Made by a program: the position numbers and the translations under genes. Source: Palleronia abyssalis (GTDB taxonomy: Bacteria; Pseudomonadota; Alphaproteobacteria; Rhodobacterales; Rhodobacteraceae). Taken from it: a DNA stretch of 64,000 nt. Below, piece after piece: positions 27,465 through 35,318 of this stretch. Numbering within the stretch: position 1 is the first letter of the stretch; each line of letters starts with the position of its first letter. The notes beneath the pieces were generated by a model, which saw only the letters and a program-made list of their open reading frames with translations, had not been told where the DNA came from and searched no databases. Location of the stretch: contig NZ_ONZF01000001.1 in NCBI RefSeq assembly GCF_900302445.1, positions 248,001 to 312,000 on the forward strand, given 5' to 3'.

Positions 27465-27716
27465 ATGCGGGACAATCTGATGGGTGGCCTGCTGGCCTTC
27501 GCGGTAGCAGCTCCGGTCGTGGTTGTCTGCTGCGGCGGCGGCACTGCCGTGCTTGCGGCGTTGTTCGGCGGCATTGGTGCCTGGCTCTCCGGGGTAAACG
27601 GCATTGCCGTGCTGGTTTTGGCGGGTCTGACCTACCTGATCGTCCGCGCACTTCGCCGTGCCGAGACAAGCCACTCGTCCAGCCCCGAACCATCACAAAG
27701 AAAGACGGCCCCATGA
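27465..27716 (+). CDS. Small two-helix membrane protein with Cys pair (Mer-associated)
   Basis: 83 aa. Two hydrophobic helices: FAVAAPVVVVCCGGGTAVLAALFGG, with a vicinal Cys pair followed by three glycines, and GIAVLVLAGLTYLIVRALRR. The architecture resembles MerF or MerE (two helices, Cys pair in the first), but the sequence differs from both and merF proper follows, so the role as an additional Hg(II) or other metal carrier is inference. The stop overlaps the merF start. Confidence 0.7.
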   Translation: MRDNLMGGLLAFAVAAPVVVVCCGGGTAVLAALFGGIGAWLSGVNGIAVLVLAGLTYLIVRALRRAETSHSSSPEPSQRKTAP

Positions 27717-28099
27717 CCGCAACATCCGAAAATTCTGACCGCCTGCTGAAATGGGGACTTGGCGGCGCGCTCTTCGCCGCGCTCTGCTGCTTTACGCCGC
27801 TTCTGGTCGTCATCGTCGCTGGCGTCGGATTGTCGGCCCTTACGGGTTGGCTCGATTACGCCCTGTTCCCACTGCTGTTCTTCAGCCTCGCCGCGGTCGC
27901 GCAGGCCCTTTGGCTGCGCGCGGGCAAACCGGGACCGGCCCCGAAGCTTTGGGCCACCGGTCTCGCGGCGGCCCTGTCGATCCTGATCATTCTTCTCGAA
28001 TTCAGGTTCGCGATACGGATCACGGTCGGCGCTTTCGCCGCCATAGCCCTCTACGCGGTTCTCCTGAACCGCGCGCAAAAGAAAGGATCGCTCCCATGA
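27713..28099 (+). CDS. merF: Mercury transporter MerF, C-terminally extended
   Basis: 128 aa. Residues 13-60 match MerF closely (GGALFAALCCFTPLLVVIVAGVGLSALTGWLDYALFPLLF) with its Cys pair in helix 1. Classical MerF is about 80 aa and ends with a CC-containing tail; here that tail is replaced by two further hydrophobic helices (WATGLAAALSILIILLEF, ITVGAFAAIALYAVLL). It overlaps its neighbours by 4 nt on both sides. Confidence 0.85.
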   Translation: MTATSENSDRLLKWGLGGALFAALCCFTPLLVVIVAGVGLSALTGWLDYALFPLLFFSLAAVAQALWLRAGKPGPAPKLWATGLAAALSILIILLEFRFAIRITVGAFAAIALYAVLLNRAQKKGSLP

Positions 28100-28239
28100 T
28101 GATGGGATGTTGCACCGCCACAGGCATGGTCTTCGGCCTCCTCGGCATGCTGACACCGCTGATCGCCATCGGCGCGGTCGGATATCTGTTCGTCGCCAGA
28201 CCAAAAGACCCCCGGACATGGCGAGGCGCGCTGAGATGA
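28096..28239 (+). CDS. 47-aa Cys-pair membrane peptide between merF and merA
   Basis: 47 aa: MMMGCCTATGMVFGLLGMLTP and on. A Cys pair at residues 5-6 precedes a single transmembrane helix (VFGLLGMLTPLIAIGAVGYLFVA) and a basic tail. The ATG overlaps the merF stop (ATGA) and its TGA overlaps the merA ATG (ATGA), so translation is coupled on both sides, which argues that the reading frame is real. Function unknown; a metal relay to MerA is a reasonable guess. Confidence 0.7.
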   Translation: MMMGCCTATGMVFGLLGMLTPLIAIGAVGYLFVARPKDPRTWRGALR

Positions 28240-29666
28240 AAGACCTGAACAAAAACGACGATGAACAGGGCGGCTATGACCTGATCGTTCTTGGGGCCGG
28301 ATCGGCGGGTTTCTCCGCCGCTATCACGGCCGCGGATGCCGGAAAGCGTGTTGCTCTCGTGGGGCATGGCGCCATCGGCGGAACCTGTGTCAACGTGGGA
28401 TGCGTGCCGTCCAAGGCAATGATCCGCGCTGCAGAGGCCGTGCACGGTGCGGGAGCTGCCAAACGGTTCCCCGGTCTATCAGGCCACGCGCAAGTGGATG
28501 ATTGGCACACACTCATCCAGTCCAAGGACGATCTGGTCGCGACCCTGCGCCAGAAGAAATACGCCGATCTTTTGCCGGAATATGAGGGTGTCGATTACAT
28601 CGATGCCGGTCCCGCACGGCTGATCGAAGGTGGAGTGACAGTCGGTGAGCGAACGCTGACAGCGCCGAAGACCATCATCGCCACGGGCGGGCGTCCCGTC
28701 CTGCCGACCATCGACGGGATCAAGGACATCGGCGCTCTCGACAGCACCAGCCTTCTGGAACTCGAAACCCTGCCGAAAAGCCTGATCTTCATCGGCGCGG
28801 GCTACATCGGCGCGGAACTGGCTCAGATGATGAGTCGCATGGGTGTGAAGGTCACGCTTGTTGCGCGGTCGCATGTGCTGCCCGGCGCGGAGCCTGAAGT
28901 GTCCGAGGCGCTGGCGGAGGCGTTCGTGGCCGAAGGCATCACCCTTCTGACCGGATTGAGCTACGACACTGTGCGCCGGAACGACGCGGGCGTGACACTG
29001 CGCGTGATCCAGGACGGGAAGCCTGTCGACGTGACGGCGGATCACCTCGTGTCGACCGCGGGCAGGCGGGCAAATACCGAAGGTATGGGGCTGAACGAGA
29101 TCGGTGTTGAAGCCGACGCGCGTGGGTCCATCACCGTCGGCGAGGACATGCAGACATCGGTGCGCGGCATCTATGCAGCGGGTGATGTGACCGACCGCGA
29201 CCAGTTCGTCTATATGGCGGCCTACGGTGCGAAGCTCGCCGCTAGAAACGCGGTTCTCGGCGAGGATCATCGCTACGACAACGCCGCGATGCCCTGGGTG
29301 GTGTTTTCCGACCCGCAGGTCGCGGGCGTCGGTCTCGGTGAAGCCCAGGCGCGCGACGCGGGCTTCGACGTAAAGACGTCCATCGTACCGCTTGATCAGG
29401 TGCCGCGTGCGCTGGCCGCACGTGACCCGCGCGGATTGATCAAGCTGGTGGCGGACAGAAAGTCCGACCGATTGCTTGGTGGCCAGATCATCGCGCCCGA
29501 GGGGTCCGATACGATCCAGACTCTCGTCATGGCGCTGAAGTTCGGCATGACCACAAAGGCCCTCGGGGAGACGATCTTCCCGTATCTGACAACGGCGGAA
29601 GGGCTTAAGTTGGCGGCGCAAACCTTCGACATGGACGTGGCGAAGCTGAGCTGCTGCGCCGGATGA
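28236..29666 (+). CDS. merA: Mercuric reductase
   Basis: 476 aa cytoplasmic flavoprotein reducing Hg(II) to Hg(0) with NADPH. FAD motif DLIVLGAGSAGFSAAI, redox pair C51/C56 in GGTCVNVGCVPSK, NADPH motif IFIGAGYIGAELAQMMSRMG, second FAD motif GIYAAGDVTD, and the C-terminal Hg-binding pair C473-C474 in LSCCAG. It lacks the N-terminal NmerA HMA domain found in many MerA. ATG at 28236 is fixed by overlap with the 47-aa gene. Confidence 0.96.
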   Translation: MKDLNKNDDEQGGYDLIVLGAGSAGFSAAITAADAGKRVALVGHGAIGGTCVNVGCVPSKAMIRAAEAVHGAGAAKRFPGLSGHAQVDDWHTLIQSKDDLVATLRQKKYADLLPEYEGVDYIDAGPARLIEGGVTVGERTLTAPKTIIATGGRPVLPTIDGIKDIGALDSTSLLELETLPKSLIFIGAGYIGAELAQMMSRMGVKVTLVARSHVLPGAEPEVSEALAEAFVAEGITLLTGLSYDTVRRNDAGVTLRVIQDGKPVDVTADHLVSTAGRRANTEGMGLNEIGVEADARGSITVGEDMQTSVRGIYAAGDVTDRDQFVYMAAYGAKLAARNAVLGEDHRYDNAAMPWVVFSDPQVAGVGLGEAQARDAGFDVKTSIVPLDQVPRALAARDPRGLIKLVADRKSDRLLGGQIIAPEGSDTIQTLVMALKFGMTTKALGETIFPYLTTAEGLKLAAQTFDMDVAKLSCCAG

Positions 29667-29688
29667 AGATCAGGACAAGGACCAGCAA

Positions 29689-31041
29689 ATGAATGAAGAC
29701 TACGACCTGGTCGTCATCGGGGCAGGCATGGCGGGCGTGGCCGCGGCCAACAAGTGTGGCGCAGCAGGATGGCGTGTAGCCATCGTCGATGCGCTGCCCT
29801 ACGGCGGCACCTGCGCCTTGCGCGGCTGTGATCCGAAGAAAATCCTGCGGCGAGGTGCGGAAATCATCGATGCGGCGCGGCTCATGCAGGGCAAGGGGAT
29901 CGACACCGGCGATCTGTCGATCAACTGGGCCGATTTGATGGCGCACAAACGGGGCTTCACCGATCCGGTGCCGGACAAGATGGAAAAAGGCCTGTCGGGC
30001 AACGGCGTCGAAACCCTGCATGAAGCTGCGCGCTTCACCGGAGAAAACATGCTGGAGGTCGACGGGACGCCATATCGGTCGAAACGGTTTCTCGTCGCCG
30101 CCGGTGCCATGCCCAGGCCGCTCGGCTTCAATGGGGCCGATCTCGTGATCGACAGCACGGATTTCCTGAACCTCGAAACCCTCCCCGACCGCATCCTCTT
30201 CATCGGTGGCGGCTTCGTGTCCTTCGAGTTCGCGCATATCGCCGCACGGGCCGGAGCCAAACCCATCGTTGTGGATCGCGGGGCCCGCCCATTGGGCGGC
30301 TTCGATCCCGATCTGGTCGAAATGCTGATCAAGCGCGGCAGCGGTATCGGCGTGGACCTGATGCGCGAGACGGAAATCGTCTCGGTGGCGGAAGCCGAAG
30401 GGGCATTCAAGGTCGAAGTGAAATCGGACGGTGAGACCAGGACAATCGAAACCGATCTGGTGGTGCATGGCGCAGGCCGCGTAGCTGCCCTCACCGACCT
30501 GGATCTGGAGGCCGCCGGAGTCGATTATGGCGACAAGGGCATCGTCGTAGCCCCGCATCTGCAAAGCACGACGAACGGCGCGGTCTATGCCGCCGGAGAT
30601 TCCGCCGACACCGATGGCATGCCGCTGACGCCAGTCGCAGTGATCGAAGGGAAGGTCGCGGCCTCCAACATGCTCAAAGACACTCAGACCGCACCGGATT
30701 ATGCCGGTATTCCGACAGCCGTCTTCACCGTCCCGGAAGTGGCACGTGTCGGAATGTTGGAAAATGAGGCTAGAGATGCCGGTCATGACGTTGACGTCCG
30801 GTTCACCGACACTGGCGGTTGGTATTCGAACTACCGGATCGGCGAGACCTCCGCCGCCGCGAAGATTCTCGCGGACAAGTCGAACGGCAAGATCCTTGGC
30901 GCGCACCTGTTCGGCCCGGAATACGGCGAGCTTATCAACTTCTTCGGACTGGCGATCAAGCTGGGCCTGACCGCAAAACAGCTTAAGTCGATGACGGCGG
31001 CCTATCCAAGTGTTGGATCGGATTTGGGATCGCTGCTTTAG
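29689..31041 (+). CDS. MerA-like pyridine nucleotide-disulphide oxidoreductase
   Basis: 450 aa. FAD motif DLVVIGAGMAGVAAANKCG, redox pair C42/C47 in YGGTCALRGCDPKK, second nucleotide fold ILFIGGGFVSFEFAHIAARAG, and VYAAGDSAD. The C-terminus SVGSDLGSLL has no Cys pair, so it is not a mercuric reductase. It is the last gene of the mer operon, 22 nt after merA. It could be a glutathione-reductase-like enzyme that restores thiols; the substrate is unknown. Confidence 0.88.
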   Translation: MNEDYDLVVIGAGMAGVAAANKCGAAGWRVAIVDALPYGGTCALRGCDPKKILRRGAEIIDAARLMQGKGIDTGDLSINWADLMAHKRGFTDPVPDKMEKGLSGNGVETLHEAARFTGENMLEVDGTPYRSKRFLVAAGAMPRPLGFNGADLVIDSTDFLNLETLPDRILFIGGGFVSFEFAHIAARAGAKPIVVDRGARPLGGFDPDLVEMLIKRGSGIGVDLMRETEIVSVAEAEGAFKVEVKSDGETRTIETDLVVHGAGRVAALTDLDLEAAGVDYGDKGIVVAPHLQSTTNGAVYAAGDSADTDGMPLTPVAVIEGKVAASNMLKDTQTAPDYAGIPTAVFTVPEVARVGMLENEARDAGHDVDVRFTDTGGWYSNYRIGETSAAAKILADKSNGKILGAHLFGPEYGELINFFGLAIKLGLTAKQLKSMTAAYPSVGSDLGSLL

Positions 31042-31053
31042 CGTAAGCGCCCC

Positions 31054-31902
31054 CTACTCGTCCTTCAGATCGTTCCTCGCGTCGCGGATGATCATCCATG
31101 ATGAATGCAGGAACAGTCCGGCGATGGCGAACGCGACGATGAGGTCCGGCCAGGCACTGCCAAGCCATGCAACCAGCCCGGCGGCGATCACCACGGCAAG
31201 GTTGCCAATGGCATCGTTGCGTGAGAACAGCCAGACGGCGCGCATGTTGGCATCGCCTTTGCGGTGCTTCAGCAGCGGCAGGACCGCGAGGATGTTCACG
31301 ATCAGCGCGCCCACCGCGAAGGCCCCCATCAACCCGGCTTCGGGTGTCGTCTGATTGAGAACGCGCCAGATCGTGCTGCCGACAACGCCTAACCCCAGAA
31401 GTCCCAGAAACACGCCCTGAACGATCGCCGACCGCGCCCGCCATGTCAGGCTCCAGCCGATGGCGAGCAGACCCAGAAAGGTGATCGCGCCGTCGCCCAG
31501 AAAATCGAGCGCGTCTGCCTTAAGTGCCTGCGAGCCTGACAGGAACCCGCCGAACATCTCGACCACGCCGTATCCGAGATTGAGCGCGACCACGATCCAG
31601 AGCGCGCGGCGATAGCTCGGGTCCTTGTAGGCCGGATCGGACGAAGTATCGCCATCTTCGATCTTTTCGAAGCCGTAGCCGGTCGCGTCCAGGGCGGGGC
31701 GCACTTTCGGCAGGTCGGCCTCGGCGATCCGTAATGTCATGACATGGGTGGCGGCCGATACCTTCACATCGCCATCGGCTACGCCCGCCGACAGAGCCGC
31801 GCGTTCGCTTTCGGCGGCGTCCTTGGCGCAGTCCATCCCCTGCACCCGCATCCGGATCGGCGAGGCCGCTGTGGGCAACGTGCTGTTCTTGGCTTGGCTC
31901 AT
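31054..31902 (-). CDS. CDF-type cation transporter with degenerate N-terminal HMA-like domain
   Basis: 282 aa. Residues 16-82 resemble a heavy-metal-associated fold with a single-Cys motif GMDCAKDAAESERAAL in place of CxxC. The remainder is a cation diffusion facilitator with six helices; the metal-site motifs are DALDFLGDGAITF and FSRNDAIGNLAVV (HxxxD-type positions altered to DxxxD/NDxxxN). It exports divalent cations. It is divergent from a CmtR-like repressor, suggesting Cd/Pb control. It ends 12 nt from the MerA-like gene (convergent). Confidence 0.85.
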   Translation of the reverse strand: MSQAKNSTLPTAASPIRMRVQGMDCAKDAAESERAALSAGVADGDVKVSAATHVMTLRIAEADLPKVRPALDATGYGFEKIEDGDTSSDPAYKDPSYRRALWIVVALNLGYGVVEMFGGFLSGSQALKADALDFLGDGAITFLGLLAIGWSLTWRARSAIVQGVFLGLLGLGVVGSTIWRVLNQTTPEAGLMGAFAVGALIVNILAVLPLLKHRKGDANMRAVWLFSRNDAIGNLAVVIAAGLVAWLGSAWPDLIVAFAIAGLFLHSSWMIIRDARNDLKDE

Positions 31903-31942
31903 GTGCGATCCTCTTCAAGGTGGCAAGCGAAAGGGTTCGCCG

Positions 31943-31954
31943 CTGACGTATCAG
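31943..31954. promoter_or_regulatory. Possible operator of the ArsR/CmtR-like repressor
   Basis: CTGACGTATCAG is an inverted repeat (CTGA-4-TCAG) in the 63-bp space between the divergent transporter and regulator genes. It is the only obvious dyad there; assignment is tentative. Confidence 0.3.
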
Positions 31955-31965
31955 TGGATAATGAT

Positions 31966-32316
31966 ATGACGACGCAAGGCGTTCGAGACGATCTTTTGGC
32001 ACACGACGCTTTGGAGCTGCGGGCAAAGCTCTTCCGGGGCCTCGGCGATCCCAGCCGTCTGGCAATCCTCGATGCGCTGGTGTCGGACGAATGCAGCGTG
32101 CAAGAAGTCGTCGGACATACTGGGCTCGGTCAGCCCAATGTCTCGAACAATCTGCGCTGCCTGCTCGACTGCGGGCTGGTCAGCCGCCGCAGCGAAGGTC
32201 GATTTGTCCGGTATCGCCTGGCGGACAGGCGGGTTGCCGAGCTGATCCGTGCCGCGGATCGGCTCCTTGCCTCAACCGCGACCGGGCTCGGCGACTGCGA
32301 ACGCTACACAGAGTAG
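31966..32316 (+). CDS. ArsR/SmtB-family metal repressor, CmtR-like
   Basis: 116 aa winged-helix repressor. The ArsR core is LFRGLGDPSRLAILDAL ... GQPNVSNNLRCLLDCGLVSRRSEGRFVRYRLAD. C65 and C69 in the recognition-helix region and C111 near the C-terminus reproduce the C57/C61/C102 arrangement of the Cd/Pb sensor CmtR (spacings 4 and 42 against 4 and 41). A further Cys, C43, is present. It should repress itself and the divergent CDF transporter. ATG at 31966. Confidence 0.85.
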   Translation: MTTQGVRDDLLAHDALELRAKLFRGLGDPSRLAILDALVSDECSVQEVVGHTGLGQPNVSNNLRCLLDCGLVSRRSEGRFVRYRLADRRVAELIRAADRLLASTATGLGDCERYTE

Positions 32317-32320
32317 TCGC

Positions 32321-33256
32321 TTATCCATCCTGCGCCTCTCCGTGCCCGCGCCCACCGAACGCGGACGGGTCGTCGCAGGCATGGCGCGCGCATTCCAGCT
32401 CCAGCGTCGTGTGCTCGACGTCGAACTGATCAGCCAGTGCGGCCTTGATCCGGTCCTTCACCGCATCCGCGTCGTTCCAGCGGCCCTTGGCGATGACGAC
32501 ATGTGCATCGAGCGCCGCGCGGTATTCGTCCATCTGCCAGAAATGCGCGTGGTGGATGCCCGTCACGCCGTCGATCCCACGCACGGTGTCGAGGACGGCT
32601 TCAGTCTCGATCTCCGGCGGCGAGCCGAGCATCAGGATACGGATCACCGTGCCGATCTCACGGAACGACTGCCACAGGATGTACCCCGCGATCAGCACCG
32701 TCACCAGCGGGTCGATCAAGCGCCAGTCGTAGAGCAGTATCAGTGCCCCCGCGACGATCACGGCGACCGAGCCGAGCGCGTCGGCGACGTTGTGCAGGAA
32801 GGCCGCGCGGATGTTCACGCTGGATTTCGACATGGCATAAGTCAGTGCGGCCGTCACGGCATCAACGACGAGCGCGATCCCGGCGATGATGACGATCAGC
32901 CAGCCTTCGACGGGCTGCGGATTGGCGAAGCGCATTGCCGCCTCGTAGAGCAGGTAAAGCCCGATCACGATCAGCGTGGTATAGTTGATGAGCGCGGCGA
33001 CGACCTCGACCCGGCCATAGCCGAAGGTCATGTCTGCGTCCTGTGGCCGCCGAGCGATTTTCCGGGCCGCGAAGGCGATGATCAACGAAATCGCATCCGA
33101 AAAGTTGTGCAGCGCGTCGGCGATCAGAGCGAGCGAGCCGGAAACGATGCCACCGACGATCTGCGCGACCGTCAGCCCGAGATTGACCGCGATGGCGGCG
33201 AAGACTCGACGGTCGCCTGCCTCGGTATCGACGTGATGGTGGTGGCCTTGTCCCAT
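32321..33256 (-). CDS. czcD: CDF zinc/cadmium/cobalt efflux transporter CzcD-like (copy 1)
   Basis: 311 aa inner-membrane H+/metal antiporter. A His-rich N-terminus (GQGHHHHVD) precedes six helices; metal-site motifs are SLALIADALHNFSDA in helix 2 and AAFLHNVADALGS in helix 5 (HxxxD pairs), followed by a cytoplasmic C-terminal domain with GVTGIHHAHFWQMDE. It is strongly similar to the copy at 49054. It is divergent from a MerR gene and has a MerR-type promoter. Confidence 0.93.
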   Translation of the reverse strand: MGQGHHHHVDTEAGDRRVFAAIAVNLGLTVAQIVGGIVSGSLALIADALHNFSDAISLIIAFAARKIARRPQDADMTFGYGRVEVVAALINYTTLIVIGLYLLYEAAMRFANPQPVEGWLIVIIAGIALVVDAVTAALTYAMSKSSVNIRAAFLHNVADALGSVAVIVAGALILLYDWRLIDPLVTVLIAGYILWQSFREIGTVIRILMLGSPPEIETEAVLDTVRGIDGVTGIHHAHFWQMDEYRAALDAHVVIAKGRWNDADAVKDRIKAALADQFDVEHTTLELECARHACDDPSAFGGRGHGEAQDG

Positions 33257-33288
33257 GACAGCTCCTTTCGATCCGTATCGTTTTAGGA

Positions 33289-33319
33289 TAGATACGATCT
33301 ACAGCGACTGTAGGTTCAA
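33289..33319 (-). promoter_or_regulatory. MerR-type promoter of czcD copy 1
   Basis: On the minus strand -35 TTGAAC, a 19-bp spacer and -10 TATCTA, with dyad CTACAG-3-CTGTAG starting directly after the -35. The -10 lies about 33 nt before the czcD start and the site reaches the start of the divergent merR gene. Confidence 0.8.
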
Positions 33320-33321
33320 GG

Positions 33322-33783
33322 GTGATGATGAAGGAATACTCCATCGGGCAGATGTCGCGCCGCACGGGCGTGAAGGTGACGACGATCCGCTACTACGAAG
33401 GCCGGGGCCTGATCCCGTCGCCTGCGCGCACGACAGGCGGGCAAAGGCGCTACGATGAAGCCGCCCTCGAACGGCTCGCCTTCCTGCGCCACGCGCGGGA
33501 GCTGTGCTTCGGTCTGGGTGACATCGCCGATCTGATGGCGCTGGCCGAAGCGCCGTCGGAGGATTGCGCGCCAGCGCATAAGATCGCGCGCAAGCAGCTC
33601 GCCGCGGTCGATCGACGCCTGACCATTCTCGCGCAGCTTCGCGAAGAACTGGCGCGGATGGCGAACGCGGACGATCCGGGTCAAGCCCGGGAATGTCGCG
33701 TCATCGAGGTTCTGGGGGATCATCGGCTCTGTATCGGGGCGCATGACCTGCCGGACGGCAGCTTAGATTTATCCGGCGGCTAA
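33322..33783 (+). CDS. MerR-family divalent-metal regulator (ZntR/CadR-like)
   Basis: 153 aa. HTH SIGQMSRRTGVKVTTIRYYEGRGLIP, then GGQRRYDEAALERLAFLRHARELCFGL. Cysteines at SEDCAPAH (the divalent-sensor position), in RECRVIEVLG and near the end (HRLCIGAHD) resemble ZntR/CadR sensors. It is divergent from czcD copy 1 and paralogous to the regulator at 51085. The start could be any of three consecutive ATGs (33322, 33325 or 33328 region). It lacks a linked downstream gene in its own direction. Confidence 0.85.
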   Translation: MMMKEYSIGQMSRRTGVKVTTIRYYEGRGLIPSPARTTGGQRRYDEAALERLAFLRHARELCFGLGDIADLMALAEAPSEDCAPAHKIARKQLAAVDRRLTILAQLREELARMANADDPGQARECRVIEVLGDHRLCIGAHDLPDGSLDLSGG

Positions 33784-33951
33784 GCGAAGTTCAGCGATAG
33801 CGCTTTCCAACAAACCCGCCGTTTCCCTGCCGTTCCACGCCAGAGCCCTACCCCTTCCAACCTCCTGTTGATCCGGCGCAGATCCTGCCTCTTCTACTCG
33901 ACCCCGAACGCCGGACGCAGGTCGCGACCCGGCCGAACACCGGGGACGCGC
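33784..33951. other. Junction between metal module and trb operon
   Basis: 168 nt without a supportable gene. In Tn4371-like elements traG and a CopG-type gene normally end just before trbB. Here nothing of either is recognisable. Confidence 0.4.
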
Positions 33952-34935
33952 ATGGCCATCCATCCTTTTCGAACCGAGGCGACGAGCCGGGGCGCGCGCA
34001 TGCTGCGCACGGCCCTCGGGCCCGCCATCGCCGCCTCCCTCGACGATCCCGAGACCGTCGAGGTGATGCTCAACCCGGATGGGATGCTTTGGGTCGACCG
34101 GCTCGGATCGGGCCTGTCGCCGACCAACGACACCCTGTCGGCCGCGGATGGCGAGCGCATCGTCCGCCTCGTCGCGCATCATGTCGGCGTCGAGGTCCAT
34201 GCGGGCGCTCCCCGGGTCTCGGCGGAGCTGCCGGAGACCGGCGAGCGCTTCGAGGGTTTGCTGCCGCCCGTTGTCTCCGCGCCGAGCTTCGCGATCCGCA
34301 AGCCCGCCGTCGCGGTGTTCCGGCTGGAGGACTACGTCGGGTCCGGCATCATGGACGCCAAGCAGGCCGATGCGCTCCGCCTGGCGGTTACGTCTCGCAA
34401 GAACATCCTCGTCGCCGGCGGCACCTCGACCGGCAAGACGACCCTGACCAACGCCCTGCTCGCCGAAGTCGCCAAGACCGCCGACCGCGTCGTGCTGATC
34501 GAGGACACGCGCGAGCTGCAATGCGCAGCACCAAACCTCGTCAGCCTGCGCACCAAGGACGGCGTCTGCTCGCTGTCGGACCTCGTGCGCTCCTCGCTGC
34601 GGCTGCGCCCCGACCGCATTCCGATCGGTGAGGTCCGCGGTCCCGAAGCACTCGACCTGCTGAAGGCCTGGGGCACCGGACATCCCGGCGGCATCGGCAC
34701 GATCCATGCGGGCTCCGCACTCGGGGCGCTGCGCCGCCTCGAACAGCTCATCCAGGAAGCGGTCGTCACGGTCTCCCGGGCGCTGATCGCCGAGACGATC
34801 GACACCATCGCGGTGCTCGAAGGCCGCGGCGGCAGGCGGCGTCTCGTCGAGCTCGCCTCCGTCACCGGTCTCACCGCCGCCGGCGACTACGCCCTCGCGC
34901 CCCTCGTCCCAGCCCCCTCCGGAGATCCGTCATGA
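33952..34935 (+). CDS. trbB: Conjugal transfer ATPase TrbB (VirB11 family)
   Basis: 327 aa hexameric secretion ATPase of the mating-pair system. Walker A GGTSTGKT (residues 156-163), the Asp box IEDTRELQC, Walker B-like [13 protein letters not shown] and the His box [13 protein letters not shown] are all present. ATG at 33952 ([18 protein letters not shown]) fits the family; the frame upstream to 33868 is less likely. It is the first gene of the trb operon and overlaps trbC by 4 nt. Confidence 0.95.
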   Translation: MAIHPFRTEATSRGARMLRTALGPAIAASLDDPETVEVMLNPDGMLWVDRLGSGLSPTNDTLSAADGERIVRLVAHHVGVEVHAGAPRVSAELPETGERFEGLLPPVVSAPSFAIRKPAVAVFRLEDYVGSGIMDAKQADALRLAVTSRKNILVAGGTSTGKTTLTNALLAEVAKTADRVVLIEDTRELQCAAPNLVSLRTKDGVCSLSDLVRSSLRLRPDRIPIGEVRGPEALDLLKAWGTGHPGGIGTIHAGSALGALRRLEQLIQEAVVTVSRALIAETIDTIAVLEGRGGRRRLVELASVTGLTAAGDYALAPLVPAPSGDPS

Positions 34936-35252
34936 TCCGCACCCTGAACCACCCTCTCGCCGCGGCTTCCGCCGCCCTAACCGTTGCCGCGATGTCTTCG
35001 CGCGCGCACGCCGCGGGCTCGAGCATGCCTTGGGAAGCTCCGCTGCAGGCGATCCTGGAATCGATCGAAGGCCCGGTCGCCAAGATCGTCGCGGTCATGA
35101 TCATCATCATCACCGGCCTGACGCTCGCCTTCGGCGACAGCTCCGGCGGCGCGCGGCGTCTGGTGCAGATCGTCTTCGGCCTTTCCATCGCCTTCGCGGC
35201 ATCGAGCTTCTTTCTGTCCTTCTTTTCCTTCGGCGGCGGAGTCCTGATCTGA
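34932..35252 (+). CDS. trbC: Conjugative pilin TrbC (VirB2 family)
   Basis: 106 aa. A cleavable N-terminus (residues 1-28, ending SRAHAA) precedes two hydrophobic helices, PVAKIVAVMIIIITGLTLAFG and LVQIVFGLSIAFAASSFFLSFF, the standard prepilin layout. The mature product is the pilus subunit. Two perfect tandem hairpins follow in the gap before trbD. Confidence 0.92.
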   Translation: MIRTLNHPLAAASAALTVAAMSSRAHAAGSSMPWEAPLQAILESIEGPVAKIVAVMIIIITGLTLAFGDSSGGARRLVQIVFGLSIAFAASSFFLSFFSFGGGVLI

Positions 35253-35264
35253 TGGTGGCGATCG

Positions 35265-35304
35265 GTTCAGTTTTGCTGAACGGAAGGCTCCAGTGGAGCC
35301 TTCC
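35265..35304 (+). other. Two adjacent perfect hairpins between trbC and trbD
   Basis: GTTCAG-TTTTG-CTGAAC (35265-35281) is followed with no spacer by a 10-pair stem GGAAGGCTCC / GGAGCCTTCC with loop AGT (35282-35304). There is no U-tract, so it is not a typical terminator. It could protect the 3' end of pilin mRNA or lower expression of trbD onwards. Confidence 0.65.
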
Positions 35305-35318
35305 GAGGGAGGAACGCC

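Noticed and set aside
33868-33951. Longer N-terminus for TrbB from 33868
   Set aside because: Arg-rich, unlike TrbB N-termini; the ATG at 33952 starts the conserved sequence.
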